Shown here one piece after another: positions 1 through 11,444 of a stretch of 64,000 bases of DNA. Position numbers and translations under genes: made by a program. The notes under the pieces were generated by a model. That model was not told where the DNA came from. It did not search any database and saw nothing but the letters and a program-made list of their open reading frames with translations. Positions within the stretch are counted from its first letter, which is position 1; each line of letters starts with the position of its first letter. The stretch is from Paraconiothyrium sp. Pb-2020. Its lineage: Eukaryota; Ascomycota; Dothideomycetes; Pleosporales; Didymosphaeriaceae. The stretch spans positions 1,302,001 through 1,366,000 of the forward strand of contig JAJUBI010000004.1 in assembly GCA_022419385.1 (NCBI GenBank). The letters are read 5' to 3'.

Positions 1-1118
1 GAATATCAGACGGCGTGACTTCTGCGTTTGGAGCTGACAGCTTCATCTCGGAAATTGTGGCCTCGGGTGCTGATACCATCGTCGGCTCAACAGTGATAAA
101 GTACGGCGTCTTCCAGATCGTTGAGCAAGCCATCGACAAAGGCATCATTGAGCACATGCTTCCCGAAGAGGAGAAGATGTTGGTCACGACAGGTGTAAAG
201 AGTTTGCAAGTCGGCATCAAACATAAATTGATGGGCGTAGATGCAGACTTGCGTTTCGTAGGTATATACCCTAGCCGCGATCCTCAAGCCTGCGAGAAAG
301 GATGGTTCTGTCCGTATGTCTTTGCATCTGCAAGGACACCGTCTATACCAAGATCCAACGACTTCGGTATTTGTCAGTTCTTTGGCCCCTTTTTGGGTGG
401 TACGTAACCTTTCTTCCCTCCTGCACGGCCAGCAAGCATCAAAGGACGCAGCTTGGGATACTAACGATGCAGGTGACTACCTCCTCGCTCACAAACTTCT
501 TGCTGAATCCGCACACACGCTCGCACTATGTGATCCCAATCCTCAAGTCGACATTGGTACGAACCGCCTGGTCGTCCTCTTCACAGGAATCGCGCCCTAC
601 CGCGCAAACATGTGGTCAACATCCCGGCGTCCAGGATGTGGTAAGTCACGTCCCTATCACCCTTTACACAATGCGCTACTCAACCTTCCTTTTACTTCTC
701 GCATGCTTGCTCAACTACGCGCATCAATTAACCCTAACCTCTCTCAGGCACGATAATATTCTACCTCCCCACAGGCTGCCCCGCCCTCGTTATTCCCGTG
801 ACCTCCCGTGCCCCCATCTGCGCCTGGTCCCCCTGGACGCTTTCTCAAATGCGCGCCTTCCAAGCCTCGGTCAACCCCGCCATGAATCCCGCGACGGGCG
901 GCTACCATCCAGAGTGGCAGCATGAGCAGATCTGCGAGTACCTCGATACCATCATCAGCGTTCCGCATTGCAAGGAGACGATCAGAGAGAAGTATGTCGA
1001 CGTGCTGGGGAGGATGGTCAGTCTGGTGATTAATGGAGCGCTGTACTTAGAGAGGTGCAGGCCGGTGTTGGGGAAGTTGGATCCGGAGAGGGCGGGGATC
1101 GTGATGTTTCGGTATTGA
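1..1118 (+). CDS. Unrecognised protein, 5' partial (three exons)
   Basis: The reading frame is open through the left edge, so the start lies outside the window. Exons are <1-399, 473-640 and 748-1118. Donors are GTACGT at 400 and GTAAGT at 641; acceptors are GCAG ending at 472 and CAG ending at 747. The spliced frame gives at least 307 residues from position 15 and ends in a TGA at 1116-1118. Both introns split a Gly codon, and joining them restores a smooth protein with a hydrophobic stretch (FYLPTGCPALVIPVTS). No family is recognised. The C-terminal part (HCKETIREKYVDVLGRM) looks like an ordinary helical domain. Open frames on the opposite strand here are shadows. Confidence 0.7.
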
Positions 1119-1677
1119 AGTGGAGAATGGGAGAGTGGCTGCAGTGGTGGTTGTAGAACTCGAGTTATGAAGAAACGGGTCTGGATGACATGCAGAGACG
1201 GGTCTATGCTTGTGCAGAGGCAGAGACATTGGGTAGGCTAATTCAGAAAACTCATACCTCGTATGGTAATGAGCTGGCTTATGTCTTCTGCACACAGCAT
1301 GTGACGAGAGCAAAGTCAATTATATCAAGACGCATAAGGTAATGTTCTGCTTTCAAAAGGTTAAATCTTCCCAAAACCTTTGAACTGAACATTAAATATC
1401 AATCAGAGTAGTAGGTTTTGTTCGTAAAATTTTTAGTTCGATTCGCACATATACACATCTCAAATTACGGACATTACAAAGTGGTCTAGTAATACACAGT
1501 GCATGAACCTCCCTCTCTCCCACTTGGATATTAACGCTAAATGCAATACCCCAACGCCTGACCACGTGCGATCATGACGATCATCAGTGCTCCATGCATA
1601 TTTACAAACAAAGGAAAAGACAGCACTAACTCTTTTAGGTTTCTAGTCTTGGACAGTTCTATACCTTCCGGAACAGC
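1119..1677. other. Intergenic region between convergent genes
   Basis: This is the 3' space between the partial gene on + and the Sfk1-like gene on -. It is AT-rich around 1320-1500, as expected for 3' UTR and polyadenylation sequence. No coding, tRNA or repeat signal was seen. Confidence 0.5.
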
Positions 1678-2693
1678 CTAGAAATTCCTCGACGGCAAAG
1701 GCGCTGGCTCAGCCGGCTTAGGGATGTGTCCGGGACCACTGTTGCCATTCGAGAACCCATTGGTGTATCCGTTGGTATGGCCATTCGTGTAGCCATTGCC
1801 GTTCACATGCCCATTGCCGTTAGTGTACCCATTCGTGCCATTGGTATATCCATTCGTGTTTCCACGGAAGTATTGTCCGCCATTTGCCGCGCCATCACCC
1901 TGGAACCCACCCTGTTCCGCCACGTCCATCTCCGTTTCCCTGCTCTGATGGTGCTTCGACCTAACCGCAGGCATGAAGTCGATGAAGAAGCTGAGCACAT
2001 AGAAGAAGAAAATGAACGCGATGGTCCACTCAAGCACTGCCGCCGCGTTCCATTTCTTCTGGTTTTGCGTAACACCAAACGCGATTGCGAGCGCAACCTC
2101 AACAAGGATGAAGGTCAGCTTGATCCAGAAGCTGTAGCGCAGGATGGATTGCTCGCGGAAGTGAATGCCCAGCCGTTGATATTCCCAGCAGATGAAGATG
2201 GCTGATATAATGTAGCCAGCGAGAAAGAGGACGAGGAAGCCGTCATGGAGGTGCGGGTGCCGCAGGGTATCGAAGATGGAGAGGAGGATGAGACCCGCTG
2301 CGCCGGCAATGGAGGCGATGATCGATATGATGCTGTAGAGCTTCTGCCAGATAGAGGTGTTAGGCGCGAGCTTGCCCGTGTGTCGTAGCCAGCGCTCGAA
2401 GATGAAAGCGAGATCGAAGGATACAACGGTTACCGCGGACATGGCGATGAAGAGGGGTTTCAGGCCTTGCGCACCGACATCTACGATTGCGCATCATGTT
2501 AGCACGCAAGAAAATGCAATACTGGGATAAAGAGTGTCTACGCACCAGAAATGTAGGCGATGCGCTGGCTTGGGTCCATAGAGGAGTAGTGCGGCGACCC
2601 TTGCGACGTCCATGTTGTCAACATGGCAATCAACATAGCCAGCCATACTAAAGATGAGAAGATGGGTACGGCCCAGTAGGAGATGAACCACAT
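1678..2693 (-). CDS. Frag1/DRAM/Sfk1-family membrane protein
   Basis: Two exons, 2693-2546 and 2480-1678, give a 316-aa protein. The intron (donor GTGCGT, acceptor GTAG) splits the Asp codon in AYISDVGAQGLKPL. The start MWFISYWAVPIFSS matches the N-terminus usual for this family, so the ATG at 2691-2693 is preferred over upstream open frame. About six hydrophobic segments fill the first ~240 residues, with family-like motifs such as ERWLRHTG, SIFDTLRHP and WEYQRLGIHF. Known relatives include yeast Sfk1, a plasma-membrane partner of the PI4-kinase Stt4 that affects lipid asymmetry, and animal TMEM150/DRAM. The C-terminal tail is an Asn-Gly-Tyr-Thr repeat tract (coding 1740-1860). The role here is inferred from the family. 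Confidence 0.85.
1740..1866 (-). repeat. Coding NGYTNG-type repeat tract
   Basis: The tail of the Sfk1-like protein is built of imperfect repeats of Asn-Gly with Tyr-Thr, Val or His between them (NGYTNGTNGYTNGNGHVNG). On DNA this is a degenerate purine/pyrimidine minisatellite with mixed units. Such tracts vary in copy number between strains. Confidence 0.7.
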
Positions 2694-4872
2694 TGTGGTA
2701 GTCGACCCGTACGGGATGATATGTAAGGCGCGATGACTGGCTGGTTCGCCAACGATGCAATGCGGGCTTGCGTAGGTCTCGGAAGGGGCGCCTTTCACGC
2801 GGTTGGAAGTTGGAAGTTGCAGTTGTGGCACGCGACCATACAGACGCTGGAAAGTAAAATAAAGCGCAACCCTGAAAAGAGTCCAATACAAGCTCTCGTA
2901 TCGCGCGCGATCCTACGTGGGTGGGTAAACAGAGGCCGAAAGACAGGGTGAACCATCGCATTATTATTTCGTCAAGATTCTAGCAACTGATGATGTCACA
3001 CAAGGTATTAGCTGCCAAGGCCGCAGACTTCCGCGATAGAGCAGTGGGGCAGTGAGTGCTCCACGTCACTGCCGAGAGGCGAACTCATGGCTCTGACAAA
3101 ACAGAGCATGGAGCCTCGCACGAGGGAGGACGTGGTCTGTCACCGAGAAAATTCAAAGGCGGAGAAGATGTGCGGGAGATGGGATGCGAGGCTTGCGGCT
3201 GTGGCTTTCTCGAGCTTCAGTGACTAAGCAGGGTGCCTCTCGGAATGCGGATGCAGTGTGAGATCCTGTCCGAATACTCTGCTAGCCTGCATCCGGGTCC
3301 TCGACTGGCTTCCTTTCTGGATGGTCAAGAATACCGTAACTGCCAGCTGTCAACGATGACGACGAGCCAAATTCACATAGATGGATGGTCAAGCGCGCGC
3401 TTTGACGCGTCCAGGGGTTGTATCGTCCGGCCGAAAGACATGATCTCTATCTCGGTTCGAAGCAGGACATTTACCAGAGATGAGATGCAACGTCTTCGCC
3501 CTCACGTAAGGCACCTCAATATCCCAGTCGTCTGCGAACATTGATAGGGAGCTGGTTAAGTGTCCATGTGCTGTTTCACTTCAGAAGCTGTGGGGATTCG
3601 CGGCTGATATAGCTAGCATTCAGGGCAGTAACATCCAAAGCGGTTATTGCGCGCATGAACAGCTGGTTTCGGCAGGAGACACAAGGGTAAACCTGAGGCA
3701 GGTCTCGGAGACAGGTATCGGAGGTTGTAGCGCCCGTAGCTGCGATTCCTGATATCAAGGCGGTCAATGAATCTGTCGAGCACAGCTTCTGTGGAGCTAC
3801 ATGCGTAATTCTGAGCAGATCGAGATCTCCCAGATGAGGATACGAGAGCGAGAAAACGCATCTCGGAAATTACGACCGACGGCACAGCAGACCACCGATG
3901 AAACTTCGTGATGTCGCTCACCATCTCGCTATGTACCATCTAGAGGAACAATTGGTACATCTCCAAAACGGTGGAATTAGACAGCGGGTCGCCTCGTGCG
4001 GCGGAGTGATGGATCGCGCAAGCTGCACGTCTGAATGTGATGCAACACTGAAATTGCGCGCGCGGTCCTGTGCCAGGTGCAGCAGGCGGAGTCTTTGATA
4101 TTGCAGCGGTATCCTATATCATCCTCGGGCAACCAGCCGAGCGCGATCGAGCGGAGAGTGCAGATCGTGGTCCATCCGACATGGTGAAGGCCAAAAGCCG
4201 TTGTGATCCAGGCTCCTGAGGGGCCTCTGCGCTGTTAACGAGGCCAGCGCGCTCTCGAAACTGGGCCACGACAATCGACGCGGCGTCTGCACTTGGTGCG
4301 ATCGTCCGTCGCACTACCCGAATCGTTCTGATCCTCCGCTAGGATCAAGGCCCGGGCCATGCATGCGCGCCAACCGAACCCTCGAAGGCTTCGAAGTGCC
4401 GGCGACCTCCTCCGCTGATTGGTGAATATGCTCGCAGATTCGACGACTAGGTACGTGCATAGTTGGGGGTTTCACTTCGACACCTCTTCCAAGTTTGTTG
4501 TTTACCGCGGATGCATCTCATGAGAGCTCCACCTTGGCTAGTTAGCTGCGGACTCGTAATCGTAAGTTCGAGACGGTGTGAGATCATTTTAACCACCCGA
4601 GCGCGTCCATGGGAGGAGAGACATTCTATCTACCCTGTCGGAGTGACACCGTGAAGCTGCCGTACCTTCCTTGGTCTTCGCCCCAGCCTTCACGTCCGGT
4701 TTCGTAGCTTCCTTAGGCATAATCTCGGGTGAGTGCTTCGATTGCAGCTTCCCCGCCTTCGTGCAGCTTCTCACCCAGCTCCAGATTTTGCCCACCACGT
4801 GTTCGATGTCTGTCATTTGAGCTTCACTGGGCCTTGCTGCTCCTCGAATACCTCCCCACCAATTTCCACGAC
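2694..4872. other. Gene-poor intergenic region
   Basis: About 2.2 kb upstream of both divergent neighbours. The open frames are short, lack family features and are not supported by splice joins. The one structured element seen is a degenerate tRNA-like stretch at 4526-4590. The 2694-2960 part is probably promoter and 5' UTR of the Sfk1-like gene. Confidence 0.5.
4526..4590 (+). other. Degenerate tRNA-Thr-like remnant
   Basis: The stretch holds an A-box-like TGGCTAGTTAGC, an anticodon-loop-like CTCGTAA (CGU, Thr), a B-box-like AGTTCGAGAC and a TTTT run at 4587-4590. The acceptor halves CTCCACC and GGTGTGAG pair only with a bulge. The anticodon and T stems do not close, and the molecule is about ten bases short. 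It therefore reads as a decayed tRNA copy rather than a working gene. Confidence 0.3.
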
Positions 4873-7800
4873 ATGGGAAACGCACAGAGCCATGGCCAGC
4901 CGCAAAACAGGCTGGTGAAGCCGAAGACGAACAGGAACTCGCCTTCCATCGTACCAGACAATGACCTCAACGTGGATTCACCCGTCTCTCTTTCCTCCAG
5001 ACACGCCAACCTGAGCGCACAGGACCGACAGCAGATCAAATCGCAGTTGCTGTCTCCTGTACAGACGGACTTTGGTTACCGGGAGTCATTTGACGGAGAA
5101 GAGAACTTGGGAGATTTGGACGTGCAGAAGCGACTTTCCTCGCGGACAAACTCGCTGTCGTGCTTTGGTAGCAAGGCAGGATCTACGGCAAGGCTCTCGA
5201 GCTTACCTGCCTCCAAAGTCTCGCTAGTGCAAAGCAGTCACACCGTAGATATAGAAACGGCGATCTCGATCCTTCAAGAGGTTCAGAAGAGTGCAACGCC
5301 TGAGGACATTGCAGCATTGCGTGAGCCTAAGCGAGTGTTTCCTCTTACGTTTTCAGTGCTAACATGAACTCCATAGAGCAAGCACTGGCACCGTATGCTC
5401 CCAGTCCCTCTCCTCGTCCTGCAAGCGTCACCGAACCAGGCCTCAGCCGCCGCACTTCGGTCGTGAACCGCTCGACCTCCTCCCTTACTCGGCGACGTTC
5501 TCTCCTTGCCACACCGGGTCTTGCAACTCGTAACTCGCCGGTCGAGAGCAACAGGCGAACGTGGAATTCTTGGAGAAGACCTCAGCTAGACCCGCAAGAG
5601 GAGGTGAAATGGCAACGCCAGGACATGGTGGAACACTCCCCACTCACGCGGATAGCTGCATTGGATCTGGCTGAAGAAGGGCGTGAATCTCCCATACCGC
5701 GAGCTCAGACACCTGCCGATATGGAATATTCACACATCGGAACTCTCAAGCTTGGGACGTTAAGAATCGCAAACGGGGAGCCGTCGCCGGCTGCCAGTGC
5801 AAAGTTGAATTGGTACGCGTCACAAGCCACATCGCAAGGGGAAGATTACTTTTCGGACGCTTTGGACAGTCCAATAATGATGAAGTCCACGCGAAAGCGC
5901 CGCCACGTCAGGAGCAAGTCTGCACTGCAACCTCCTACGCCTCCGCTCTATCGAAACCTGCGCGTATCGGACGATATTCGGAAGGCAAAGACTACGTCAC
6001 GCTACGGTACACCGCCAAAGCCTGAAACTCCAAAACAATCGCGCCAGCAGCATCATAATCGGAGCCAACCGTTAATACCGCCTAATGAAGAGTTAGATTT
6101 GGAGCCGGAGCCTCTCAGACGGCTCCGCGTCATGAACAAGAGTCAAGATACTCTTGCCACCCTTGCCACTATGCTCGAGTCACAGACTAGCATCACCGAA
6201 GATCTCTCGACACTTCCTCAACTAGTTGCGGCGGATGATCTTGACGAGGGCTTTGCTTCGGATGAAGGCGGGTCGTATCGGGAAGAAGCTATACGCATAT
6301 TGGATGGTACCATATTCAGCGAACCTGCTGAGGCATTTAATAGGCGGGAAGTAGTTGCACCTCATCCTCAATCGACGCCGAAGCAACAACAGATAATAGA
6401 AGCTCGACCACCACCTCAGAAAGCCGACTCGGGATATTCCTCTGGTGGAAGTTTCAAGGCCAAGCATCGTGAAGCTGATTCGCCGGGTACGATCCCAACA
6501 GTTTCCAAGAAGCCTTCAATGGTGACTGACTTGCGTCAAAGCCAGAATGGAGCTGAAAAGAATGACGTTACCAGCTTGTACACGTTCGAGCAGATGTTAC
6601 AAGCTTCAACTTCACAAGACTCCTTGCCACCCGCTCCAGGAAATCAGCACATGATACCTCACACTATGAATCGATATCGTTCGCAGGAGGATATCAAGGA
6701 GACGGCCTTGCCCCTGGATTGGCACATCGACGATCTTTCTCTAGGCGCGAAAGCACCTAGAACGCCTTCGACTCCCACGTCTTTCGTTTCTCACTTTTCC
6801 TTGGACAGTAAGACTTCGATGCAAAAACGACTGCAAAAGAGAAAGCCTTCATTTCAAGAGCTACCTGTGGTTCAGTCATGCGATCCTATACCAGAAGGGT
6901 CAATACCAAGCATACCCGCCGATGTCCGGAAACAGTTCGTTAGGCGTCTTTCTGAAGCGCCGGGCATGGACTACTTGACACACACGTACCCCACGAAGAA
7001 TCATGTCAATCTTGATGAACCTGAGCCCGAGCCGGAGTTACCTGCTCTTGAGCCAATCAAATTCCCTTCGCCTCCATCAACCCCTGAGCCTGAATCGCGC
7101 GGTCGAGACCGTAAGCGTCCAGACACAGAACGTTCATCATCTCTTAGCGGACTTCGACGAAGCCTCTCCCTCTTCAGGCGGAAAATGAAGGAGAGTAAAG
7201 AGGAAGAACAGCCACCGTTGCCAGACGAGCCCACGCTCCTTCACATTGGAACCACGGCTGCATCACTCGGTCGTTCTCCTTACGATATTGCCTTGGCTAC
7301 TACGCCCCAGAAGAGAATAGCTTCGCCGACTCATCCCTATCAGCTAGGTAACGCGATGCCACGAGCAAAGTCGATGGTGAACATGGACGCCCAGACAGCC
7401 GCAAAGCTTGCCCGCCTTCGCAGCAAGGATCGTGCATCCATGCGGCCTGGGATGCCTGCAAGGCCCAAAAGCTACTACTCTGAAAAGGAGGCCATGGGCG
7501 ACGCAGACATCTATCGAAGACATAGCTTCTACGGTCGTGTGCCTCCGATGCCCACGATACCGAGCATTGGAGAATTGGCTGCGGCAAATCGTCAACATGA
7601 GCAGCAACCCCAGATGCAGCCTGAAGTGCCTGAGGTTCCCGCAGTCCAGCAACCCACTCCAGCAAATTCTGGGCGCAAGATCCGCGCTCGGAGTTCAAAT
7701 CGCGGGCGTGTGGTGTCTCCACTAATCGAGAAGTACGATACGTATAGTCAACATCCTAATGACGTTGGACGGCAGTCGAGATCCCGCACCATGGGTAACG

Positions 7801-7904
7801 ACGTAACGTATCACACTGCCCTACAAGATAGCCGTGCCTACAGCATGGGCAGCGAAGCTGTCACCCGGCGCCACAACAAAGTCAACCATCCTGACTGGGG
7901 TTAA
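4873..7904 (+). CDS. Large disordered protein with N-myristoylation-type start
   Basis: Two exons, 4873-5320 and 5377-7904, give 991 aa. The intron has a GTGAGC donor, a GCTAAC branch site at 5358-5363 and a TAG acceptor, and joins AAL to QQALAPYAPS. The N-terminus MGNAQSHG fits the MGxxxS N-myristoylation pattern, which suggests membrane association. A short ordered part (about residues 110-160, DIETAISILQEVQKSATPEDIAAL) precedes a long Ser/Pro/Arg-rich region with many RRxS and SP sites, typical of a phosphorylated scaffold or regulator. No catalytic domain is seen. A Lys/Arg cluster near residue 750 (LRRSLSLFRRKMKESKE) could bind lipid or act in nuclear import. I recognise the style of a conserved mould protein but not a named family. 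Confidence 0.8.
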
Positions 7905-8226
7905 TGTCACGCCTTTCCTTAAACCTAGGACACGCAACAATGTCCGACCTTTTTACTTTCCGTTCTTGTTTTTCACGCAATATACCATCTGCGCACCGTC
8001 GCATGCAATGCTTTGTTCTGTATGTTTTTCTTCGCGCATTTCTGCTGGTCATATGCATTAGGGTCTAGGGCATCTGCATCATATATACACATAAGAGGGA
8101 CTGGCACTCTAATGTATTGGGAACGGAATGGAAACGAATAGGGTACATATGGGAATACATGCGGCTTCGGCCTGATTGAACAATAATGAGCACAATTTGT
8201 GTGATTTGCTTGTGTGAGATGTGACT

Positions 8227-8530
8227 GGGGATAGCTCAAGGCTGAGGAATCATCCATGTTACGCTTCGCAATGTTGGCAAGATGCGTCCAGCATGCCGAT
8301 GTCCTCATGTGATGGCAGGCTCATCTAAGGCTCTGCTACTTGCACATTGTATAGAGCGTTAGGTGTACTCTCGCGGGGATAGCTCAAAGATAAAAGTATG
8401 CATAAGTTATGATAAGTTTCCCAGGATTGTCAACACACGCCCAGCATGCTGACGTCCTCGTGTGATGCCAGGCTTACCCGAAGCTTTGCTACTGTCGCGC
8501 TGTATGGAGCGTCGAGTGTACTGTTGCTAG
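8227..8530. repeat. Diverged ~150-bp tandem duplication
   Basis: Copy 1 begins with GGGGATAGCTCAA at 8227 and copy 2 with the same 13-mer at 8375. CCAGCATG recurs at 8288 and 8441, followed by about 90 bp that align at roughly 75%. The start of a third unit may be visible near 8525 (CTAGGATATACAAC). By eye the differences are almost all transitions. No protein is encoded. Confidence 0.6.
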
Positions 8531-9188
8531 GATATACAACGTGAACTCATGTTAGGTCATTTTGGTGTTTCGAGTCCTCGTCGATTGGAGTCGTAATGCT
8601 ACAGAGTGCGAGGCTGCACAGGTTGGTCTCTGCAAGGAATAGTGCTAGCTTCCTGTGACATGTCTTGGTGCCTGACGCGTAGACCGGTAGGTAGAGCACA
8701 CATCGGTGAATGATTGAAGGACATTCATTCGTGGCGATGAGCAGGTCTCGGGTGTTGAAGTACATTGCGTTGACGCGTAATTCAAGAAGCGTAGTGTTCG
8801 TGACATTGATGACTTCTTGTCTACAGTGCATATTCGCGCTCGTCTGCTTTTTTGCGCATGGTTTTGAGATAGGGGAGTAGAATGAGTACGATGTTTATTG
8901 TGAGGCAGGTGTCGGAGGCCAGAAGTCGCGGAGATGGCGCACGATACTCATACCGTTATAAAAGTCCCCAAAAAACACAGCAAGCGAGGAAAATACAGTA
9001 GCAGTCCAAAAAGAGTGCCCATCAGGTCCAAGGAAGTGCACAGTACCTACCGTAAAGAAGTGCCGGCTGCCAAAAAGTAGCAAAAGAACATGGTGAACAC
9101 AGTGCCCATGAGAAACCGTGTAGGTTTACTTTTGTGGTGTAAGTAACACAAATCGAACTGACGTACCTTGAGCGCAATCCAGGCCTGA

Positions 9189-9240
9189 CTTTTTGTTGAA
9201 CCGAAGTCCAACGCGGCCGGTCAGATACCGCTAGGCTACC
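9189..9240 (-). other. tRNA-like remnant with UUCG hairpin
   Basis: On the minus strand TAGCCTAGCGG (9238-9228) is a good match to the Pol III A box. It is followed by a perfect 7-bp stem (one G-T pair) closed by TTCG: GTTGGAC-TTCG-GTTCAAC at 9212-9195. A GGTTCAAC segment resembles half a B box. No acceptor stem or complete cloverleaf can be drawn, so this is probably a decayed or tRNA-derived element. The isotype cannot be assigned. Confidence 0.3.
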
Positions 9241-9440
9241 TCCTTTCGGACAGGTTTATTGTTGTATGTAAGAGGAATTCAGGAAATTATATACTACGAG
9301 AAAAAGCAGGTTCTATAGAGTTGTAGGGCTATCTTGAAGTTGTGGTGGTGATTGAGGTGAGGGGACGTGTAAACAGAGGGGTCGGGGTAAGGCAGCCGTG
9401 AGAGGCAGGTACCCAAAACCGAACATCTACAACACCAACT

Positions 9441-11444
9441 GTGGGCTTCACCTCCTCGCTTAAGTCCTCGACTATCTCTTTGCCAGGGCGACTTTCCTTG
9501 CTGCACCTTCTGCTCTTCCAAGACCTCTGCCTCACTGACGACAGACATATACGCCATACGCAGCTCGCCGACCGTCCTAACGTACCACTCGATACACGCT
9601 CACTACGTGCCGCTCGCCTCTCTACTGTCTTCAACTATTCCTTGCTGCTTCAACCCCTCCTCTTTCTGCTCAAGATCTCTCCAAGTTCTCTACATCCCCG
9701 CCGAAGCGCGCAATTCACATCGAAAGAAGTACGCCGCCAGCCGCATGCCAGAACCTGCAGCCTGCATACCGTCTTCAAGGCGGTTCCCCTCTCGCTGCTA
9801 CCTCTTTACACGGCGGCTTCTTCCAACAGCAAGTCACCCTTGGAAGCCGCCTCGCTGACTGCAGGAACTCCAGAAGAACGCCGCATGCTGATGCGAAACA
9901 TCGCACATCTCTCAACTATCTCTTTCTCGCTCCAGCTCATCTACGGTATTTTCTGGCATTCTGAAGAGGTTCGGCTCCCCGGCAGCAGATACGGGATTGT
10001 CGCGCATCGTTACGCCTCACACCAGGGTCCAGGTTCAGGTCCAGACCCAACTGCTGAACGCCAACGCTCATAAGACGGACTGCCAGAATGCCGAAAAAGC
10101 ATACAGGCTAGCATTGCTCAGCTACCTTCCAGGAAAGTATATGGAAGATGGGAGAACGCAACGTTGTAGTTGGCCTTCCGACATCCCCGAACACATGGCG
10201 TTGCTGACATGGACATGGATGTTGTTGAGCAATCTTCCCAGGGAAAGAAGCATCCGACCGCCGTCCCGCCGATTTCCCCGCGCCGCCGAACCTAGAACCC
10301 CGAATCTCAACCTGAGCCTCGTCCTCCAACTCAAGCCCAGGCCAGGGGCTGGAACCGCCTACAATCGATGCAATTCACGAAGGCTTCCGAAAGCGGCACT
10401 TTGGCTGAAGGGTAACATGGATATAACGGCAGAAGAGGCGCGAACACAGGGGTTGTGCTGGCGCGTTGGCTGACCGGTGGATTTGAACAAAGTCTGGAAT
10501 GCCAATTCCGCCGCCATATTCAACACCTTTGCGTAAATTGCCTTTTCAGGCAGTTTGGTGGCGCTGAAGCGGCGGAACGGTCGGACGGCCTCCGGCGTAG
10601 CAACAACTTTCCGCGATACGATGAGCTGATGGATTGAGGATGCACCCATGAAAGATGTTAGGGCGGCGGGATGGCATTGGCTGTTCGATGTGGATTCATA
10701 GGTTTTGAGGTTATGCACTTGCTGCCCGGCAGGTCCCTGAAAGAACAAGAGCCCATCTCCACCTGATTCTGCCACGGCTTCTCTGGCAGCATCTATTGCA
10801 CCGGAAGAGAATCACAAACAATCTTTCGCAAAGAACTCTGGTCAAATTCTGAACAAGTCAATGAAACACAGAAGCAACAATGGAGGGTCAAGTAGCCTTG
10901 AGAAACATCGTGGACCAGCTTAGCCCTCTAGTGCTAGCATACCGTATTCCAATCGATGTGGTAAGGAATTGAATTTGAGCAGATGTCCAGTATGCCGAAA
11001 ACTGGTGCCGAACACTGACGTAAATGATAGGCGAAGAATGACGGATGCACACGCTAGTACGTTTATACGTGGGCAGTAAGCATATAATGAATATGCAGCA
11101 TGGCAATGGTAGACAAAAGCTTTCAATGTTTCACTATAACGTACTACAGCTAAGCTATCATATTATGTAGGATGACTTCTGATAAAAGTGCGAAAAATGA
11201 CGAATGAAGGGTTGACATGTTTACTCCGATAACTCCGCCTCGGCGTGGAGTGTCTGTGGAGAAGCAGTGAGCTGTTTGCGCTAAACCCCATCACCGCCGA
11301 GGCACAGAGAGCTGCTCACCGAGGCTCCCCCAATCCCCGCAGTCATGTCTGTGGCTTACCCCGGGCCTTGGTATCTCTTCCTCTCTCATTTTTACCCTCC
11401 TTGACCACACAATCTAATTGATTGCGATCATTGCACAGCCTGCC
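9441..11444. other. Intergenic region without a supported gene
   Basis: Several overlapping open frames exist on both strands (for example + 9441-10073 and - 10775-10359). They lack recognisable motifs, start at non-ATG codons or break each other, and no consistent splicing could be drawn. Gln-rich translation near 9750-9840 could be the trace of a decayed gene. The segment before 11445 is the promoter and 5' UTR of the acyl-CoA synthetase gene. Confidence 0.4.

Larger units (their letters stand above)
7905..9440. other. Gene-poor spacer with tandem duplication and tRNA-like remnant
   Basis: The 3' flank of the large disordered protein. No ORF here has family character. It contains a diverged tandem duplication (8227-8530) and a tRNA-like stretch with a UUCG hairpin on the minus strand (9189-9240). 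Both are listed separately. Confidence 0.5.

Noticed and set aside
5345..7722. Several open frames antisense to the 991-aa protein gene
   Set aside because: They are shadows of the spliced sense gene, with Arg/Ser-rich translation and no motifs.
9441..10473. Plus-strand frames of 210 and 158 codons
   Set aside because: The first begins at GTG rather than ATG, composition is low complexity, no splicing joins them and no family is seen.
10359..10775. Minus-strand 138-codon frame starting MAESGGDG
   Set aside because: No recognisable domain or context. It could be a small gene but nothing beyond being open supports it.
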